From JBCAWW01 sp039024315 (lineage in GTDB: Bacteria > Bacteroidota > Bacteroidia > J057): a stretch of 35,737 nt of DNA. The notes under the pieces are model-generated. The model saw nothing but the letters and a program-made list of their open reading frames with translations, was not told where the DNA came from and did no database searches. The DNA lies in assembly GCA_039024315.1 (NCBI GenBank), contig JBCCQN010000069.1, positions 1 through 35,737 of the forward strand. The letters are read 5' to 3'. How positions within the stretch are numbered: the first letter of the stretch is position 1; each line of letters begins with the position of its first letter. The translations under genes and the position numbers were made by a program. Shown here in pieces: positions 18,714 to 27,217 of this stretch.

Positions 18714-19199
18714 TCAAGATAAGTTTTCAAATACCTGATTCAAGATGCGTACAAAAGTCTGATATTCTTTTTGGTTGAGGTGCTGCCAGCTTTCTTCTCT
18801 AAGGGCTTGTACGACAGGAAAAGCCTGTGCAAATAAGGCTACCCCTTTCTCATTAAGGCTGATATTGGTGCGGCGTCTGTCTTTTTCATCGGTTTCCCGA
18901 ACGATGAGTTTTTTGGCAACTAGGTGTCCTAGAATCCGAGAAATGTTAGGAGCATCTTTAAAGGTCAGATCTGCAATTTGGTTTTGGGTTGGTTTACCCT
19001 GCGAGTGAATACAATCCAAAACCACCCATTGTTCTACGGTCAAGTCAATATTGGCCGCTTGCAAGCGATGCGTTAGGGATAGCTTAAGGCGTTTTTGAGT
19101 ACGATCGATCAAGTATCCGATCGCTTTGGCGTTTTGATCCATGGGCTCCATTAAAATAGGGTAGCAATCATCAAGATTACCACCCCAATAATAATACAT
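18714..19199 (-). CDS. MarR family transcriptional regulator
   Basis: 161 aa from the ATG at 19199; ATGs at 19151 and 19142 are also possible and would remove a poorly conserved N-terminus. The winged-helix core shows TVEQWVVLDCIHSQGKPTQN, a recognition-helix region with DAPNISRILGHLVAKKLI, and the wing signature DEKDRRRTNISLNEKG. It lies 19 bp downstream of hppD on the same strand and is very likely co-transcribed. MarR proteins usually repress their own operon and are released by an aromatic ligand. A twin palindrome upstream of hppD is the probable target, making this a candidate repressor of tyrosine breakdown (inference). Confidence 0.92.
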   Translation of the reverse strand: MYYYWGGNLDDCYPILMEPMDQNAKAIGYLIDRTQKRLKLSLTHRLQAANIDLTVEQWVVLDCIHSQGKPTQNQIADLTFKDAPNISRILGHLVAKKLIVRETDEKDRRRTNISLNEKGVALFAQAFPVVQALREESWQHLNQKEYQTFVRILNQVFENLS

Positions 19200-19205
19200 T
19201 TTTTG

Positions 19206-19224
19206 CTTTAGCTCAGGGCTAAAG
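19206..19224 (-). other. Hairpin spanning the hppD stop and the hppD-marR gap
   Basis: A perfect 7-bp inverted repeat (CTTTAGC/GCTAAAG) with a 5-nt loop covers the hppD stop codon and ends 6 nt before the marR ATG at 19199. No T tract follows in the gene direction, so it is not a normal terminator. It could affect mRNA processing or marR translation (inference). Confidence 0.45.
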
Positions 19225-20352
19225 GGTGCCTCTTAACTCTTGTTCCCGTTCGATGGCTTCGAAGAGGGCTTTGAAGTTTCCTTTTCCAAAAGAACGCGCT
19301 CCTTTGCGCTGGATAATCTCAAAAAACATCGTGGGACGCGGCTCAACTGGCTTGGTGAAAATTTGAAGAAGATAACCTTCGTCGTCTCTATCTACCAAAA
19401 TACCCAGTTTTTTGAGTGGTTCTAGATCTTCATCAATGCTACCTACACGATCCAAAAGGTCATCATAATAAGTAGTAGGGACGTGCAAGAACTCTACTCC
19501 TCTAGCTTGCATCTCTGTTACAGTCCTGATAATGTCGTCTGTAGCAACGGCCATATGCTGTACGCCAGCGCCATTGTGAAAATCAAGAAATTCTTCGATT
19601 TGAGACTTTTTGCGTCCTTCGGCTGGCTCATTGATCGGAAATTTGATTTTACCATTGCCATTGCTCATCACTTTACTCATGAGGGCGGTATATTCGGTTG
19701 AAATATCTTCGTCATCAAAGGAGACAATCTGAGTAAAGCCCATAACATTGGCATAAAAATCTACCCATTTATTCATCTCTCCCCAATCGACATTTCCTAC
19801 CATATGATCGACATATTTGAGGCCAATTGATTCAGGGCGATAAGTCGGGTTCCAAGCAACATAGCCCGGTAAGAAGATGCCATTATAGTTTTTGCGTTCC
19901 ACGAATAAGTGGACCGTTTCCCCATAAGTATGAATGCCGGAACGGACAATCTCTCCTTGCTCATCACTCATTATTTCTGGCTCTAGATAAGGCTGAGCCC
20001 CCCGTTTAGTAGTTTCAACGAAGGCTTGACGGGCATCATCTACCCAAAGGGCAACCACCTTTATTGCATCACCGTGCTCGTCAATGTGGCGACCGATATC
20101 CGTGTTTTTGTTGAGAGGGGAAGTCAGTACGAGTCTGATTTTGTCTTGTACTAAAACGTATGACTCTCTGTCCTTCAGACCTGTTTGTAAGCCAGCATAT
20201 GCCAAGGGCTGAAAACCAAAAGCAGTTTGGTAATAATGGGCTGCTTGCCGGCAGTTTCCTACATATATTTCGATATAGTCGGTGCCATTGAGGGGTAAGA
20301 AGTCTTGTGCACCATCAAAAACACTTTGGGGGCTGAGGGCTGGATTATTCAT
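19219..20352 (-). CDS. hppD: 4-hydroxyphenylpyruvate dioxygenase
   Basis: 377 aa, the usual length for bacterial and eukaryotic-type HPPD. The enzyme converts 4-hydroxyphenylpyruvate and O2 to homogentisate, the second step of tyrosine degradation, in the cytoplasm with Fe(II). Two vicinal-oxygen-chelate domains are visible (about 20-155 and 178-350). The expected iron ligands are His183 (YVDHMVGNV), His266 (GVQHMAVAT) and Glu345 (MFFEIIQRKG), and the C-terminal lid KGNFKALFEAIEREQ is intact. The start MNNPALSP is preceded by an AT-rich leader with a double palindrome. The homogentisate dioxygenase and fumarylacetoacetase genes are not in this window. It forms a likely operon with the MarR gene downstream. 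Confidence 0.97.
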   Translation of the reverse strand: MNNPALSPQSVFDGAQDFLPLNGTDYIEIYVGNCRQAAHYYQTAFGFQPLAYAGLQTGLKDRESYVLVQDKIRLVLTSPLNKNTDIGRHIDEHGDAIKVVALWVDDARQAFVETTKRGAQPYLEPEIMSDEQGEIVRSGIHTYGETVHLFVERKNYNGIFLPGYVAWNPTYRPESIGLKYVDHMVGNVDWGEMNKWVDFYANVMGFTQIVSFDDEDISTEYTALMSKVMSNGNGKIKFPINEPAEGRKKSQIEEFLDFHNGAGVQHMAVATDDIIRTVTEMQARGVEFLHVPTTYYDDLLDRVGSIDEDLEPLKKLGILVDRDDEGYLLQIFTKPVEPRPTMFFEIIQRKGARSFGKGNFKALFEAIEREQELRGTL

Positions 20353-20371
20353 ATACTATGTGAGTAAATTA

Positions 20372-20397
20372 GTTATTATAACAACTGTTATGATAAC
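20372..20397. promoter_or_regulatory. Twin GTTATNATAAC palindromes, probable MarR operator of hppD
   Basis: Two perfect palindromes, GTTATTATAAC (20372-20382) and GTTATGATAAC (20387-20397), sit 15 bp apart centre to centre, 20-45 bp upstream of the hppD start. Together they also form ATAAC-N4-GTTAT. This size and symmetry suit a winged-helix dimer such as the MarR protein encoded in the same operon. A GATATTTG resembling a -7 box lies just upstream, so binding would overlap the promoter. Confidence 0.6.
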
Positions 20398-20504
20398 AAA
20401 TATCGTAAAAAAATCCCTCATCTTCAAGAGTAAAAAGGTGGATTTTTCCTATCCATAAGTTAAAATTGTCTGCTCGAAAACTATCTCTACTGAAATTGGT
20501 TCGC

Positions 20505-20512
20505 TATTTTTG
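20505..20512 (+). promoter_or_regulatory. Bacteroidota -7 promoter box
   Basis: TATTTTTG matches TAnnTTTG exactly and lies 48 bp before the ATG of the DUF5916 gene. No convincing -33 TTG is found at the usual distance, so this is a partial match. Confidence 0.35.
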
Positions 20513-20560
20513 TGCGTTTCAGCGTTAAAACACCATTTCTCTACACTCTAAGGCTTTTTC

Positions 20561-22789
20561 ATGCGTAAAACTGCTATTCTTCTATTTGTCATTTTATTGA
20601 GTGGATTGGGTTTGAGGTCTCAAAGTTCCCGGCCTCAGGCTTCGGTTTTACGCACAAATTCCCCCATTGAGCTGGACGGTAAATTAGACGAAATGGTCTG
20701 GCAAAGAGCGATTCCTGCGACTGATTTTTGGCAATATTTTCCCACTGATAGTGTCAAAGCTGTTTCGCAAACAGAAATCTCCTTCGCTTTTGATGATGAT
20801 AATGTTTATGTGGCCGTAAAGTGCTATGTGATCGGTGATGATTATATGACAACCTCGCTGCGTAGAGACTATCGTGCGAGTGAAAACGACAATATCACCC
20901 TAATCTTTGATCCCTTTCGGGACCAAACCAACGCCTTTATTTTTGGGATTACTCCTTTTGGGGTACAGCGCGAGGCTTTGATTAGTGGGGGAGGGCAGCG
21001 CTTTGATGATTTTCTTGGCTCATGGGACAATAAATGGTATTCGGGAGTAGCCATCTATGAGGGATATTGGATTGCTGAACTGGCGATCCCCTTTAAGACT
21101 TTGCGTTATCGCGAAGGCGAGGATAAATGGTTTTTTAACTCCTATCGCTTTGATATGCAGGGCAATGAGCGTTCGACCTGGGCGAGAATCCCCCAAAATC
21201 AAATCATCATGAATCGCGCTTATAATGGGGAATTGCTTTGGGAGGAGAAACTCAAAAAACCTGGTGCAAACATTTCCCTGATTCCTTACATCTCAGGTGG
21301 AATCACCCAAGAACAAGAAATCGCCGAAGGCGATGGCAAAGCCTATGGAAACTATCAAATAGGCGGAGATGCTAAAATTGGCATCGGTCCTTCCCTTAAT
21401 TTGGACCTGACCTTTAATCCCGATTTTTCCAATGTGGAGGCTGATCAGCAAGTAACAAATCTAGATCGTTTTGAAATCTTTTTTCCGGAGCGGCGGCAAT
21501 TCTTTCTCGAAAATAGTGATCTTTTTGCCAACCTTGGTACCCAGCGGATCAGACCCTTTTTCTCGCGCCGCATTGGTATTGCTCAGGACACCGCAACTGG
21601 CCAAAACCAACAAAATCCTATCTATTATGGGGCCAGATTGAGTGGAAAAATCAATAACAATTGGCGTATGGGTCTGCTCAATATGCAGACCGCCCCCGTC
21701 AATGAAATCAATCAACCCGCAGTTAATTATACCGTGGCAAGCCTGCAAAGGCAGCTATTCCAACGCTCTTTTCTCTCCTTTTTCTTTGTCAATCAGCAGG
21801 ATATGACCGATTCAACAGGTCGTTTTGCTTTTCAAGCCGATAAATTCAATCGGGTGCTAGGGAGCGACTTTACATTAGCCTCAGCTGATAATGCATGGAA
21901 TGGGCGCTACTTTTTTCACTACAGCCTCGACGAAAGTCAAGAGAAACAAGCGTTCACCTACGGTACTAACCTTAGCCTGACCAAACGACGTTTTCAAGTC
22001 GAATGGGATCAGCAAATGGTGGGTACAGGCTATGAAGCAGAAGTAGGTTTCGTTCCGAGAACGGGTTTTATGCGCATTGCGCCCCAAGGGAGGCTGTTTT
22101 TTTACCCTAATAAGGGACCCTTCAATATCCATGGCCCAGGCATCAGTACCGAAATAATTTGGGATGAGACCAATCGTAAGACCGATCACCAATATGGCCT
22201 TACCTATGAAGGACAGCTTAACAATACAGGCCGTATAGAGTTATCGGTCAATCAAAATTATACCTATCTATTTAGTGAGTTTGATCCTAGCCGCAGCGGC
22301 TTGGAGCCTTTACCGGCTGGTACGGATTATCAATATACCAATGTAGAACTATCCTATCGGGGTGATCGTCGGAAAAAGGTCTATACCAATTATGAAATCA
22401 GCGTAGGGGACTATTTCAGTGGTCAACGTTATGGCGTTACGGGTACATTAATTGCCCGTGTTCAGCCTTATGGCTTTCTTTCCCTCAGAGCCGGTTACAA
22501 CCGCATCACCCTACCTGCGACAGCCACTCAGCCCGATACTACCGTCAATCTATTGCTCATTGGGCCTAGGCTGGACGTTACTTTTACACGCAAACTCTTC
22601 TTTACCCTCTTTACGCAATACAACAGCCAGTTTGATAATCTCAACTTCAACGCTCGTCTCCAATGGCGCTATAAGCCCGTTTCTGACCTGTTTTTGGTTT
22701 ATATTGATAATTATCAGCTAAATGATTCGCAATGGCAGCCCTATAATCGAGCCTTAATTCTTAAATTGACTTATTGGCTTAATCTTTAA
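20561..22789 (+). CDS. DUF5916 protein with N-terminal CBM9-like domain
   Basis: 742 aa. A signal peptide (MRKTAILLFVILLSGLGLRSQ) is followed by a carbohydrate-binding family 9-like domain (about 30-215), with LDGKLDEMVWQRA near its start and EGYWIAELAIPFKTLRY near its end. The larger second part (about 230-742) carries the DUF5916 hallmark NPDFSNVEADQQVTNLDRFE followed by FFPERRQFFLEN, then many alternating polar/aromatic strands consistent with an outer-membrane barrel, ending in LTYWLNL. The family is common in Bacteroidota and its function is unknown; binding of an extracellular polymer is inferred from the CBM9-like part. It is followed after 11 bp by an exported oxidoreductase gene, so the two form an operon. 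Confidence 0.88.
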   Translation: MRKTAILLFVILLSGLGLRSQSSRPQASVLRTNSPIELDGKLDEMVWQRAIPATDFWQYFPTDSVKAVSQTEISFAFDDDNVYVAVKCYVIGDDYMTTSLRRDYRASENDNITLIFDPFRDQTNAFIFGITPFGVQREALISGGGQRFDDFLGSWDNKWYSGVAIYEGYWIAELAIPFKTLRYREGEDKWFFNSYRFDMQGNERSTWARIPQNQIIMNRAYNGELLWEEKLKKPGANISLIPYISGGITQEQEIAEGDGKAYGNYQIGGDAKIGIGPSLNLDLTFNPDFSNVEADQQVTNLDRFEIFFPERRQFFLENSDLFANLGTQRIRPFFSRRIGIAQDTATGQNQQNPIYYGARLSGKINNNWRMGLLNMQTAPVNEINQPAVNYTVASLQRQLFQRSFLSFFFVNQQDMTDSTGRFAFQADKFNRVLGSDFTLASADNAWNGRYFFHYSLDESQEKQAFTYGTNLSLTKRRFQVEWDQQMVGTGYEAEVGFVPRTGFMRIAPQGRLFFYPNKGPFNIHGPGISTEIIWDETNRKTDHQYGLTYEGQLNNTGRIELSVNQNYTYLFSEFDPSRSGLEPLPAGTDYQYTNVELSYRGDRRKKVYTNYEISVGDYFSGQRYGVTGTLIARVQPYGFLSLRAGYNRITLPATATQPDTTVNLLLIGPRLDVTFTRKLFFTLFTQYNSQFDNLNFNARLQWRYKPVSDLFLVYIDNYQLNDSQWQPYNRALILKLTYWLNL

Positions 22790-22800
22790 ACTACTACTAC

Positions 22801-24213
22801 ATGAAAAATTATCAAGACCATTCTGCTAGTCGTCGTGGTTTCCTAAAAAAGACGGCATTGGCGGGGGCTGCTTTCGTGGCAATTCCTGGCGGCGTCAGAG
22901 GCAAACAAGTATTGGTGAATCCTCAAACTCTCCAAGCTCCCAAGAAGTATAGCCCCAATGATACCATTCGCTTAGCAGTCATCGGCATGGGCATTATGGG
23001 GCACAACAATATCAATGCGGCTTTGCAAGTGCCCGGCACTGAGTTTGTTGCGGCTTGTGATTTGTATCAAGGTCGACTAGATCGCGCTAAGGAGTTATTT
23101 GGCGAAGAACTTTATACCACTACAGATTATCGTAAAATATTAGATCGTAAAGATGTGGATGCGGTGATCGTTGCAACTTCGGACCATTGGCATGATCACA
23201 TTTCGATTGCGGCTATGCAAGCCGGTAAAGCTGTCTATTGCGAAAAGCCCATGGTGCATCAATTAAGTGAAGGCCATGCGGTAATTAAAGCTCAGCAAGC
23301 AACGGGCATGGTATTTCAAGTAGGAAGTCAAGGCGTAAGTTCCATCATCAATGACAAAGCCAAGGAGTTGTTTGAAGAAGGGGCGATTGGCGATCTGATC
23401 TTGGTAGACATTTTCAACGATCGTTTTTCCGCCATGGGCGCTTGGCAATATTCCATTCCGACCGATGCCTCTGCCAAGACAGTGGATTGGGAGGCTTTTG
23501 TGGGAGATGCGCCTAAGCGAACGTTTGACCCGATGCACTTCTTCCGTTGGAGAAACTACCAAGAATATGGTACGGGAGTCGCTGGGGATCTTTTTGTGCA
23601 CCTCTTTTCTCGTTTGCACCGGATTACTTCTTCTCTCGGACCAGAACGCATTTATGCTACCGGAGGTCTTAGACATTGGAATGACGGCCGTAATGTCCCC
23701 GATATTATGGCAGCGCTTTATGATTATCCTGCAACCGATGCTCATCCCGCTTTCAATGTCCAAATGCGAGTCAATTTTACCGACGGTAGTGGAGGAGGAT
23801 CGCATGCTCGTATGGTGGGGACGGAAGGAGTAATGGAACTGGGATATAACAGTATTACGGTAAAACGCAACAAGCTTTCCGATGCCCCTGGCTATGGTGG
23901 CTGGGATTCCTTTGGCACCTTCACCAAGGCCCAGCAGGCCGAATATGAAATGTGGTACAAAGCTAAGTTTCCTGAAAAAGGACCGGAAGTGAAGTCTCCT
24001 AATGAATTTGAATACTCCCTGCCAAGAGGTTATAGCGATCACGTTCATCACTACGAAAACTTCTTTGCCGGTATGCGGGAAGGTACTATGATCGTAGAAG
24101 ATGCCAGCTTTGGTTTGCGGGCTGCGGGACCTCCATTGGCCTCCAATATGTCCTACTTTGAGCAAAAACCAATCATCTGGGATCCGGTTAAGATGGAGGT
24201 TTTAGACAGCTAA
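22801..24213 (+). CDS. Tat-exported Gfo/Idh/MocA family oxidoreductase
   Basis: 470 aa. The N-terminus has a twin-arginine signal (SRRGFLKK, Arg11-Arg12, then a hydrophobic stretch ALAGAAFVAIP), so the protein is exported folded with its cofactor. The Rossmann domain shows AVIGMGIMGHNN (about 60-71), and YCEKPMVH places the family Lys at 149. The C-terminal part contains GGSHARMVGTEGVMELGYN and GYSDHVHHYENFFAGM, typical of the long secreted Gfo/Idh branch found with polysaccharide-utilisation genes. It begins 11 bp after the DUF5916 stop. Some long, exported relatives are NAD-dependent glycosidases or epimerases acting on sugars; no substrate can be assigned here. A terminator lies about 160 bp downstream. 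Confidence 0.9.
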   Translation: MKNYQDHSASRRGFLKKTALAGAAFVAIPGGVRGKQVLVNPQTLQAPKKYSPNDTIRLAVIGMGIMGHNNINAALQVPGTEFVAACDLYQGRLDRAKELFGEELYTTTDYRKILDRKDVDAVIVATSDHWHDHISIAAMQAGKAVYCEKPMVHQLSEGHAVIKAQQATGMVFQVGSQGVSSIINDKAKELFEEGAIGDLILVDIFNDRFSAMGAWQYSIPTDASAKTVDWEAFVGDAPKRTFDPMHFFRWRNYQEYGTGVAGDLFVHLFSRLHRITSSLGPERIYATGGLRHWNDGRNVPDIMAALYDYPATDAHPAFNVQMRVNFTDGSGGGSHARMVGTEGVMELGYNSITVKRNKLSDAPGYGGWDSFGTFTKAQQAEYEMWYKAKFPEKGPEVKSPNEFEYSLPRGYSDHVHHYENFFAGMREGTMIVEDASFGLRAAGPPLASNMSYFEQKPIIWDPVKMEVLDS

Positions 24214-24372
24214 ACCGTAAAGTTTGACCGTTCAAACAATATGGAAGCTAGTATGAGCTAGCGAAATGTATATTTGAGCCTATTCCCATACTAATTGATG
24301 TGATATGATAGCGCTCAGGTGCTAAACGTCTTGCACGAAGAGTTTCTACATATCCCCAATTATCCTCAATAT

Positions 24373-24398
24373 GGCCGTCTTCCCCGGACGGCCTTTTT
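24373..24398 (+). terminator. Terminator of the DUF5916/oxidoreductase operon
   Basis: GGCCGTC (24373-24379) pairs perfectly with GACGGCC (24387-24393) around a 7-nt loop and is followed by TTTTTC. It lies 160 bp after the oxidoreductase stop, leaving a 3' untranslated stretch in which nothing else is recognised. Confidence 0.8.
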
Positions 24399-24497
24399 CT
24401 TTGTCCTATTTGGCCTTGCGTTAAAAGCATATTAGCTTTTGCAGGTTAGGTAAACAGACTTTGTTGCTGATCGTTATACTATTCAAAGTATTGAACT

Positions 24498-25055
24498 ATG
24501 AAAAACCTATTCCTGATCCTCTTCTCCCTCTCCTTTCTGTTTGCTTGTCAACCCGAGCCAGTGCTCGAACCTGATTTGTTGTCCAACAATGATTTTGAGG
24601 AAAGCGACAATGATTATACCGGCTGGTTTGCCAACAACAGCGCAGGCACCGTAGCGATATCGCGAGAGGAATCTCGCTCTGGTAATCAATCCATTATCCT
24701 TCGCAGTCTTGCCAGCGGCAATAATATCAGCTTTATCGCCCAAAATTTTAGAGATTTTGAGCCCGGCAAAAAAGTAATACTTAGTGCTTTCCTCAAGCTA
24801 GAAGAGCTTGAAGGTGAAGGCCTATCCATTGTGGTGCGTGGTGATACCGACGATCCTAATCCTTCCGCTGAATGGTTTCATACTACCCAAGGAAGAGTCC
24901 TCATCACAGGAGATCACAAATGGGAAGAGTATACCCTTACCACCGATGATGTGATCCCCGCCAGCATTACCAATCTAACGGTTTATATCGTTTATCTCCC
25001 CAATACTTCTGGTAGTGCTTGGGTAGATGATATCAGCTTGAACTATGTCGATTAG
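24498..25055 (+). CDS. Lipoprotein with carbohydrate-binding-like beta-sandwich
   Basis: 185 aa. A type II signal peptide ends in the lipobox LFAC (Cys17), so it is lipid-anchored. The mature part has the pattern of a galactose-binding-type jelly roll: LLSNNDFEESDNDYTGWF at the start, SGNQSIILRS in the middle, and GSAWVDDISLNYVD at the end, as in CBM4/22-like and similar domains. No catalytic domain is attached. It could bind a surface glycan or be a solitary adhesion module (inference). It stands alone between a terminator and a family A repeat. Confidence 0.8.
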   Translation: MKNLFLILFSLSFLFACQPEPVLEPDLLSNNDFEESDNDYTGWFANNSAGTVAISREESRSGNQSIILRSLASGNNISFIAQNFRDFEPGKKVILSAFLKLEELEGEGLSIVVRGDTDDPNPSAEWFHTTQGRVLITGDHKWEEYTLTTDDVIPASITNLTVYIVYLPNTSGSAWVDDISLNYVD

Positions 25056-25430
25056 CGTTTAAGTGTTCCCTGCTTCCCAGCACGATTATGCTTAGAGTTG
25101 CTTCGGTCCTGTACAGAAGTCAGGACTCAGCATGACAGTGGAAGTTTTCTCATGCAAAGCCAATAATCTCCTTCTTGGTCTTCCCGAGTCCCGACTACTG
25201 TACGGGAGCGAGGGACCTTTGTCATTTTTGCCGCTGCGCGGAACGCTTAAATCAAGTATTTAGACCAAAATAGCTAGTATTTAGACACTTTAAAGTTGGG
25301 TAAAAGGAGCAAATAAGCCCTCATTTTTGGCCTAATACTAAAAATGATTGAAGGCCTGAATTTTTGAATTAGCGAATAAGCCTTTAGATTCAATAATTCA
25401 CCTATTCAATTCTTCAACCATTCAATAAGC
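25056..25430. other. Intergenic region with family A repeat and AT-rich leader
   Basis: 375 bp without a gene. A family A element occupies 25077-25249. Just after it, 25254-25290 contains two AGTATTTAGAC-like words resembling the left end of family B, perhaps a remnant. The rest is AT-rich leader of the acyl-CoA synthetase gene. A CATTTTTG at 25322 with a TTG 23 nt upstream is a weak promoter match. Confidence 0.5.
25077..25249 (+). repeat. Family A interspersed repeat
   Basis: The left palindrome is decayed (CCTGCTTCCCAGCACG). The arm has GTCCTG-N9-CAGGAC, where other copies have GTCCCG-N9-CGGGAC, a compensatory pair change. The right 61 bp (25189-25249), ending in CCGC-TGC-GCGG-AACGCTTA, are identical to the copies at 18498 and 33123. 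Confidence 0.85.
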
Positions 25431-27128
25431 ATGAAGATAAAAGCCTACTACCAAAAAGCGCGCGAACTGATCTATCAACAAAAATTTGCCCAACTCAAAA
25501 ACCTTAGTCTTGAAAAGCCCTTAGAATTCAATTGGGTGGAAGAGATCTTTTATGAACTCAATGTCAAAAACTTTGGCGACGAAAAAGCCTTGATCTGGCG
25601 TTATGCGGAACAGGAAAAAAGCTTTAGCTTCCAAGAAATCTACGATCATGCCAACCAATTTCTCAACCTATTGAGGGCCCATGGTGCCCAGCAGGGCGAT
25701 CGTATCTACTCCTTGCTATCTCTTGTTCCCGCCAATTGGATCAGTATTCTCACTACGATCAAGGGCGGTTTTGTGATGATGCCTACGGCAACTAATCTTA
25801 CCTCAAGAGACCTGATCTACCGTTTTGAATCTCTATTTCCAGAAGTCTTCATCACGGACCTCGCCAATGCTCCTAAAATCGACGAGGCTGAAAAAGAATT
25901 TGGGCAACAAATCAAACTAAAAATTTGCCTCGGCGGCCAGCGTGAAGGCTGGATTTCCTTTGAAGACTATCTCCAACAGCCCAAGCAAGCTGGAGCTGCG
26001 CCTACTAAAGCGGATGATGCCGTGCTTTACTTTTTTACCTCTGGTACTACCGGACTACCCAAAATTGTGGTTCACACTCACTTTACCTATCCATTTGGCC
26101 ATCTTTCTACGGCTTCTTGGTTGGGTTGCCGTAGAGGGGATGTGCACTACAATATTTCTTCCCCCGGTTGGGCCAAATTTGCTTGGAGTAGCTTCTTTGC
26201 CCCTTGGAATACCGGTGCCACCATCTTCGCTAATCAGGTGGATAAATTTGTACCGAGCGAGCAATTAGCCGCTATGCAAAAGTATGGGATCACTTCTTTT
26301 TGCGGGTCTCCAACTGTATTGCGAATGCTTATTCAAGAAGATATTGCTTCCTACGCGCTCAAGTTACGTACTAGCTGTGCTGCCGGTGAACCTCTTAATC
26401 CAGATGTCATCCAAAAGTGGAAAGAAGCCACTGGCATTGATATTCGAGACGGCTATGGCCAGACCGAAACTACCGCTCTTGTCGGCAACATATTAGGGCA
26501 AAATATCAAACCTGGCTCGATGGGGCATCCCACCTTTATGTATGAAGTGGCAGTATGTGATGAGGAGGGCAACGAAGTCCCCGCATTAGAGGAAGGCGTC
26601 ATTTGTGTCCGGACCAATACCGGAATTCCCAATGGCTTATTTTTGGAATATCTCAATGATACCGCACGCACGCAAAATGCTTTTAAAAACGACCTATACT
26701 ATACCGGAGACAAGGCCTACCGAGATGAAGATGGCAATATCTGGTTTATCGGCCGCAATGATGATGTGATCAAAGCCTCTGCTTACCGGATTGGGCCGTT
26801 TGAGGTCGAAAGTATCCTCATCGAGCATGATGCAGTGGTCGAATCTGCGGTAGTGGCTAGTCCGCACGAGATGAGAGGCTATGCGGTCAAGGCCTTTGTA
26901 ATGCTCAAAGAAGGGATAGAGCCCAGTGCGACGCTAGCAGAAGAGCTTTTTCAATTTTCAGAACAGCATCTCGCTAAATACAAGGTGCCTCGTATTATTG
27001 AATTTCCAGAGTCTCTGCCCAAAACGATCAGCGGTAAAATTCGGCGCATTGAGTTACGTGCCAATGAAGCCCAAAGCAAAATCGATAAGGAAAGCAGAAT
27101 GCATGAATATTTTCACCCTAAGTATTAA
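25431..27128 (+). CDS. AMP-forming acyl-CoA synthetase (ANL superfamily)
   Basis: 565 aa. It activates a carboxylic acid to acyl-AMP and then acyl-CoA. The motifs appear in order: phosphate-binding FFTSGTTGLPK, DGYGQTETTALVG, YYTGDKAYRDEDGNIWFIGRNDD up to the hinge, and the C-terminal catalytic Lys536 in PKTISGKIRR. The stretch FIGRNDDVIKASAYRIGPFEVES and the overall layout resemble medium-chain (ACSM-like), benzoate- or acetate-type ligases more than long-chain FadD; the exact substrate cannot be told. No signal peptide, so cytoplasmic. The stop codon is overlapped by the left end of a family B repeat. The gene appears to be monocistronic. Confidence 0.92.
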   Translation: MKIKAYYQKARELIYQQKFAQLKNLSLEKPLEFNWVEEIFYELNVKNFGDEKALIWRYAEQEKSFSFQEIYDHANQFLNLLRAHGAQQGDRIYSLLSLVPANWISILTTIKGGFVMMPTATNLTSRDLIYRFESLFPEVFITDLANAPKIDEAEKEFGQQIKLKICLGGQREGWISFEDYLQQPKQAGAAPTKADDAVLYFFTSGTTGLPKIVVHTHFTYPFGHLSTASWLGCRRGDVHYNISSPGWAKFAWSSFFAPWNTGATIFANQVDKFVPSEQLAAMQKYGITSFCGSPTVLRMLIQEDIASYALKLRTSCAAGEPLNPDVIQKWKEATGIDIRDGYGQTETTALVGNILGQNIKPGSMGHPTFMYEVAVCDEEGNEVPALEEGVICVRTNTGIPNGLFLEYLNDTARTQNAFKNDLYYTGDKAYRDEDGNIWFIGRNDDVIKASAYRIGPFEVESILIEHDAVVESAVVASPHEMRGYAVKAFVMLKEGIEPSATLAEELFQFSEQHLAKYKVPRIIEFPESLPKTISGKIRRIELRANEAQSKIDKESRMHEYFHPKY

Positions 27129-27217
27129 GCACCTAGCCAATAGTATTCAGCATTAAGACCTAGGATAATCGGGCAATAAAGTTCAGGGAGACCTTTTTTC
27201 TCTGTACTTAGGGAGTT
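27124..27217. repeat. Family B interspersed repeat, copy 3
   Basis: It starts TTAAGCACCTAGCCAATAGT at the stop codon of the acyl-CoA synthetase gene and ends TCTCTGTACTTAGG. The interior has AGTATTCAGCATTAAGACC and GTTCAGGGAGACCTTTTTT, the same terminator-like core. Somewhat shorter than the other copies. Confidence 0.7.

Noticed and set aside
23263..24165. 300-codon open frame on the minus strand
   Set aside because: It lies entirely within the Gfo/Idh/MocA gene on the other strand, which has clear family motifs; the antisense frame has no recognisable domain.
24246..24261. GCTAG...CTAGC dyad after the oxidoreductase gene
   Set aside because: The stem is only 5 bp with no T tract; the real terminator is at 24373.
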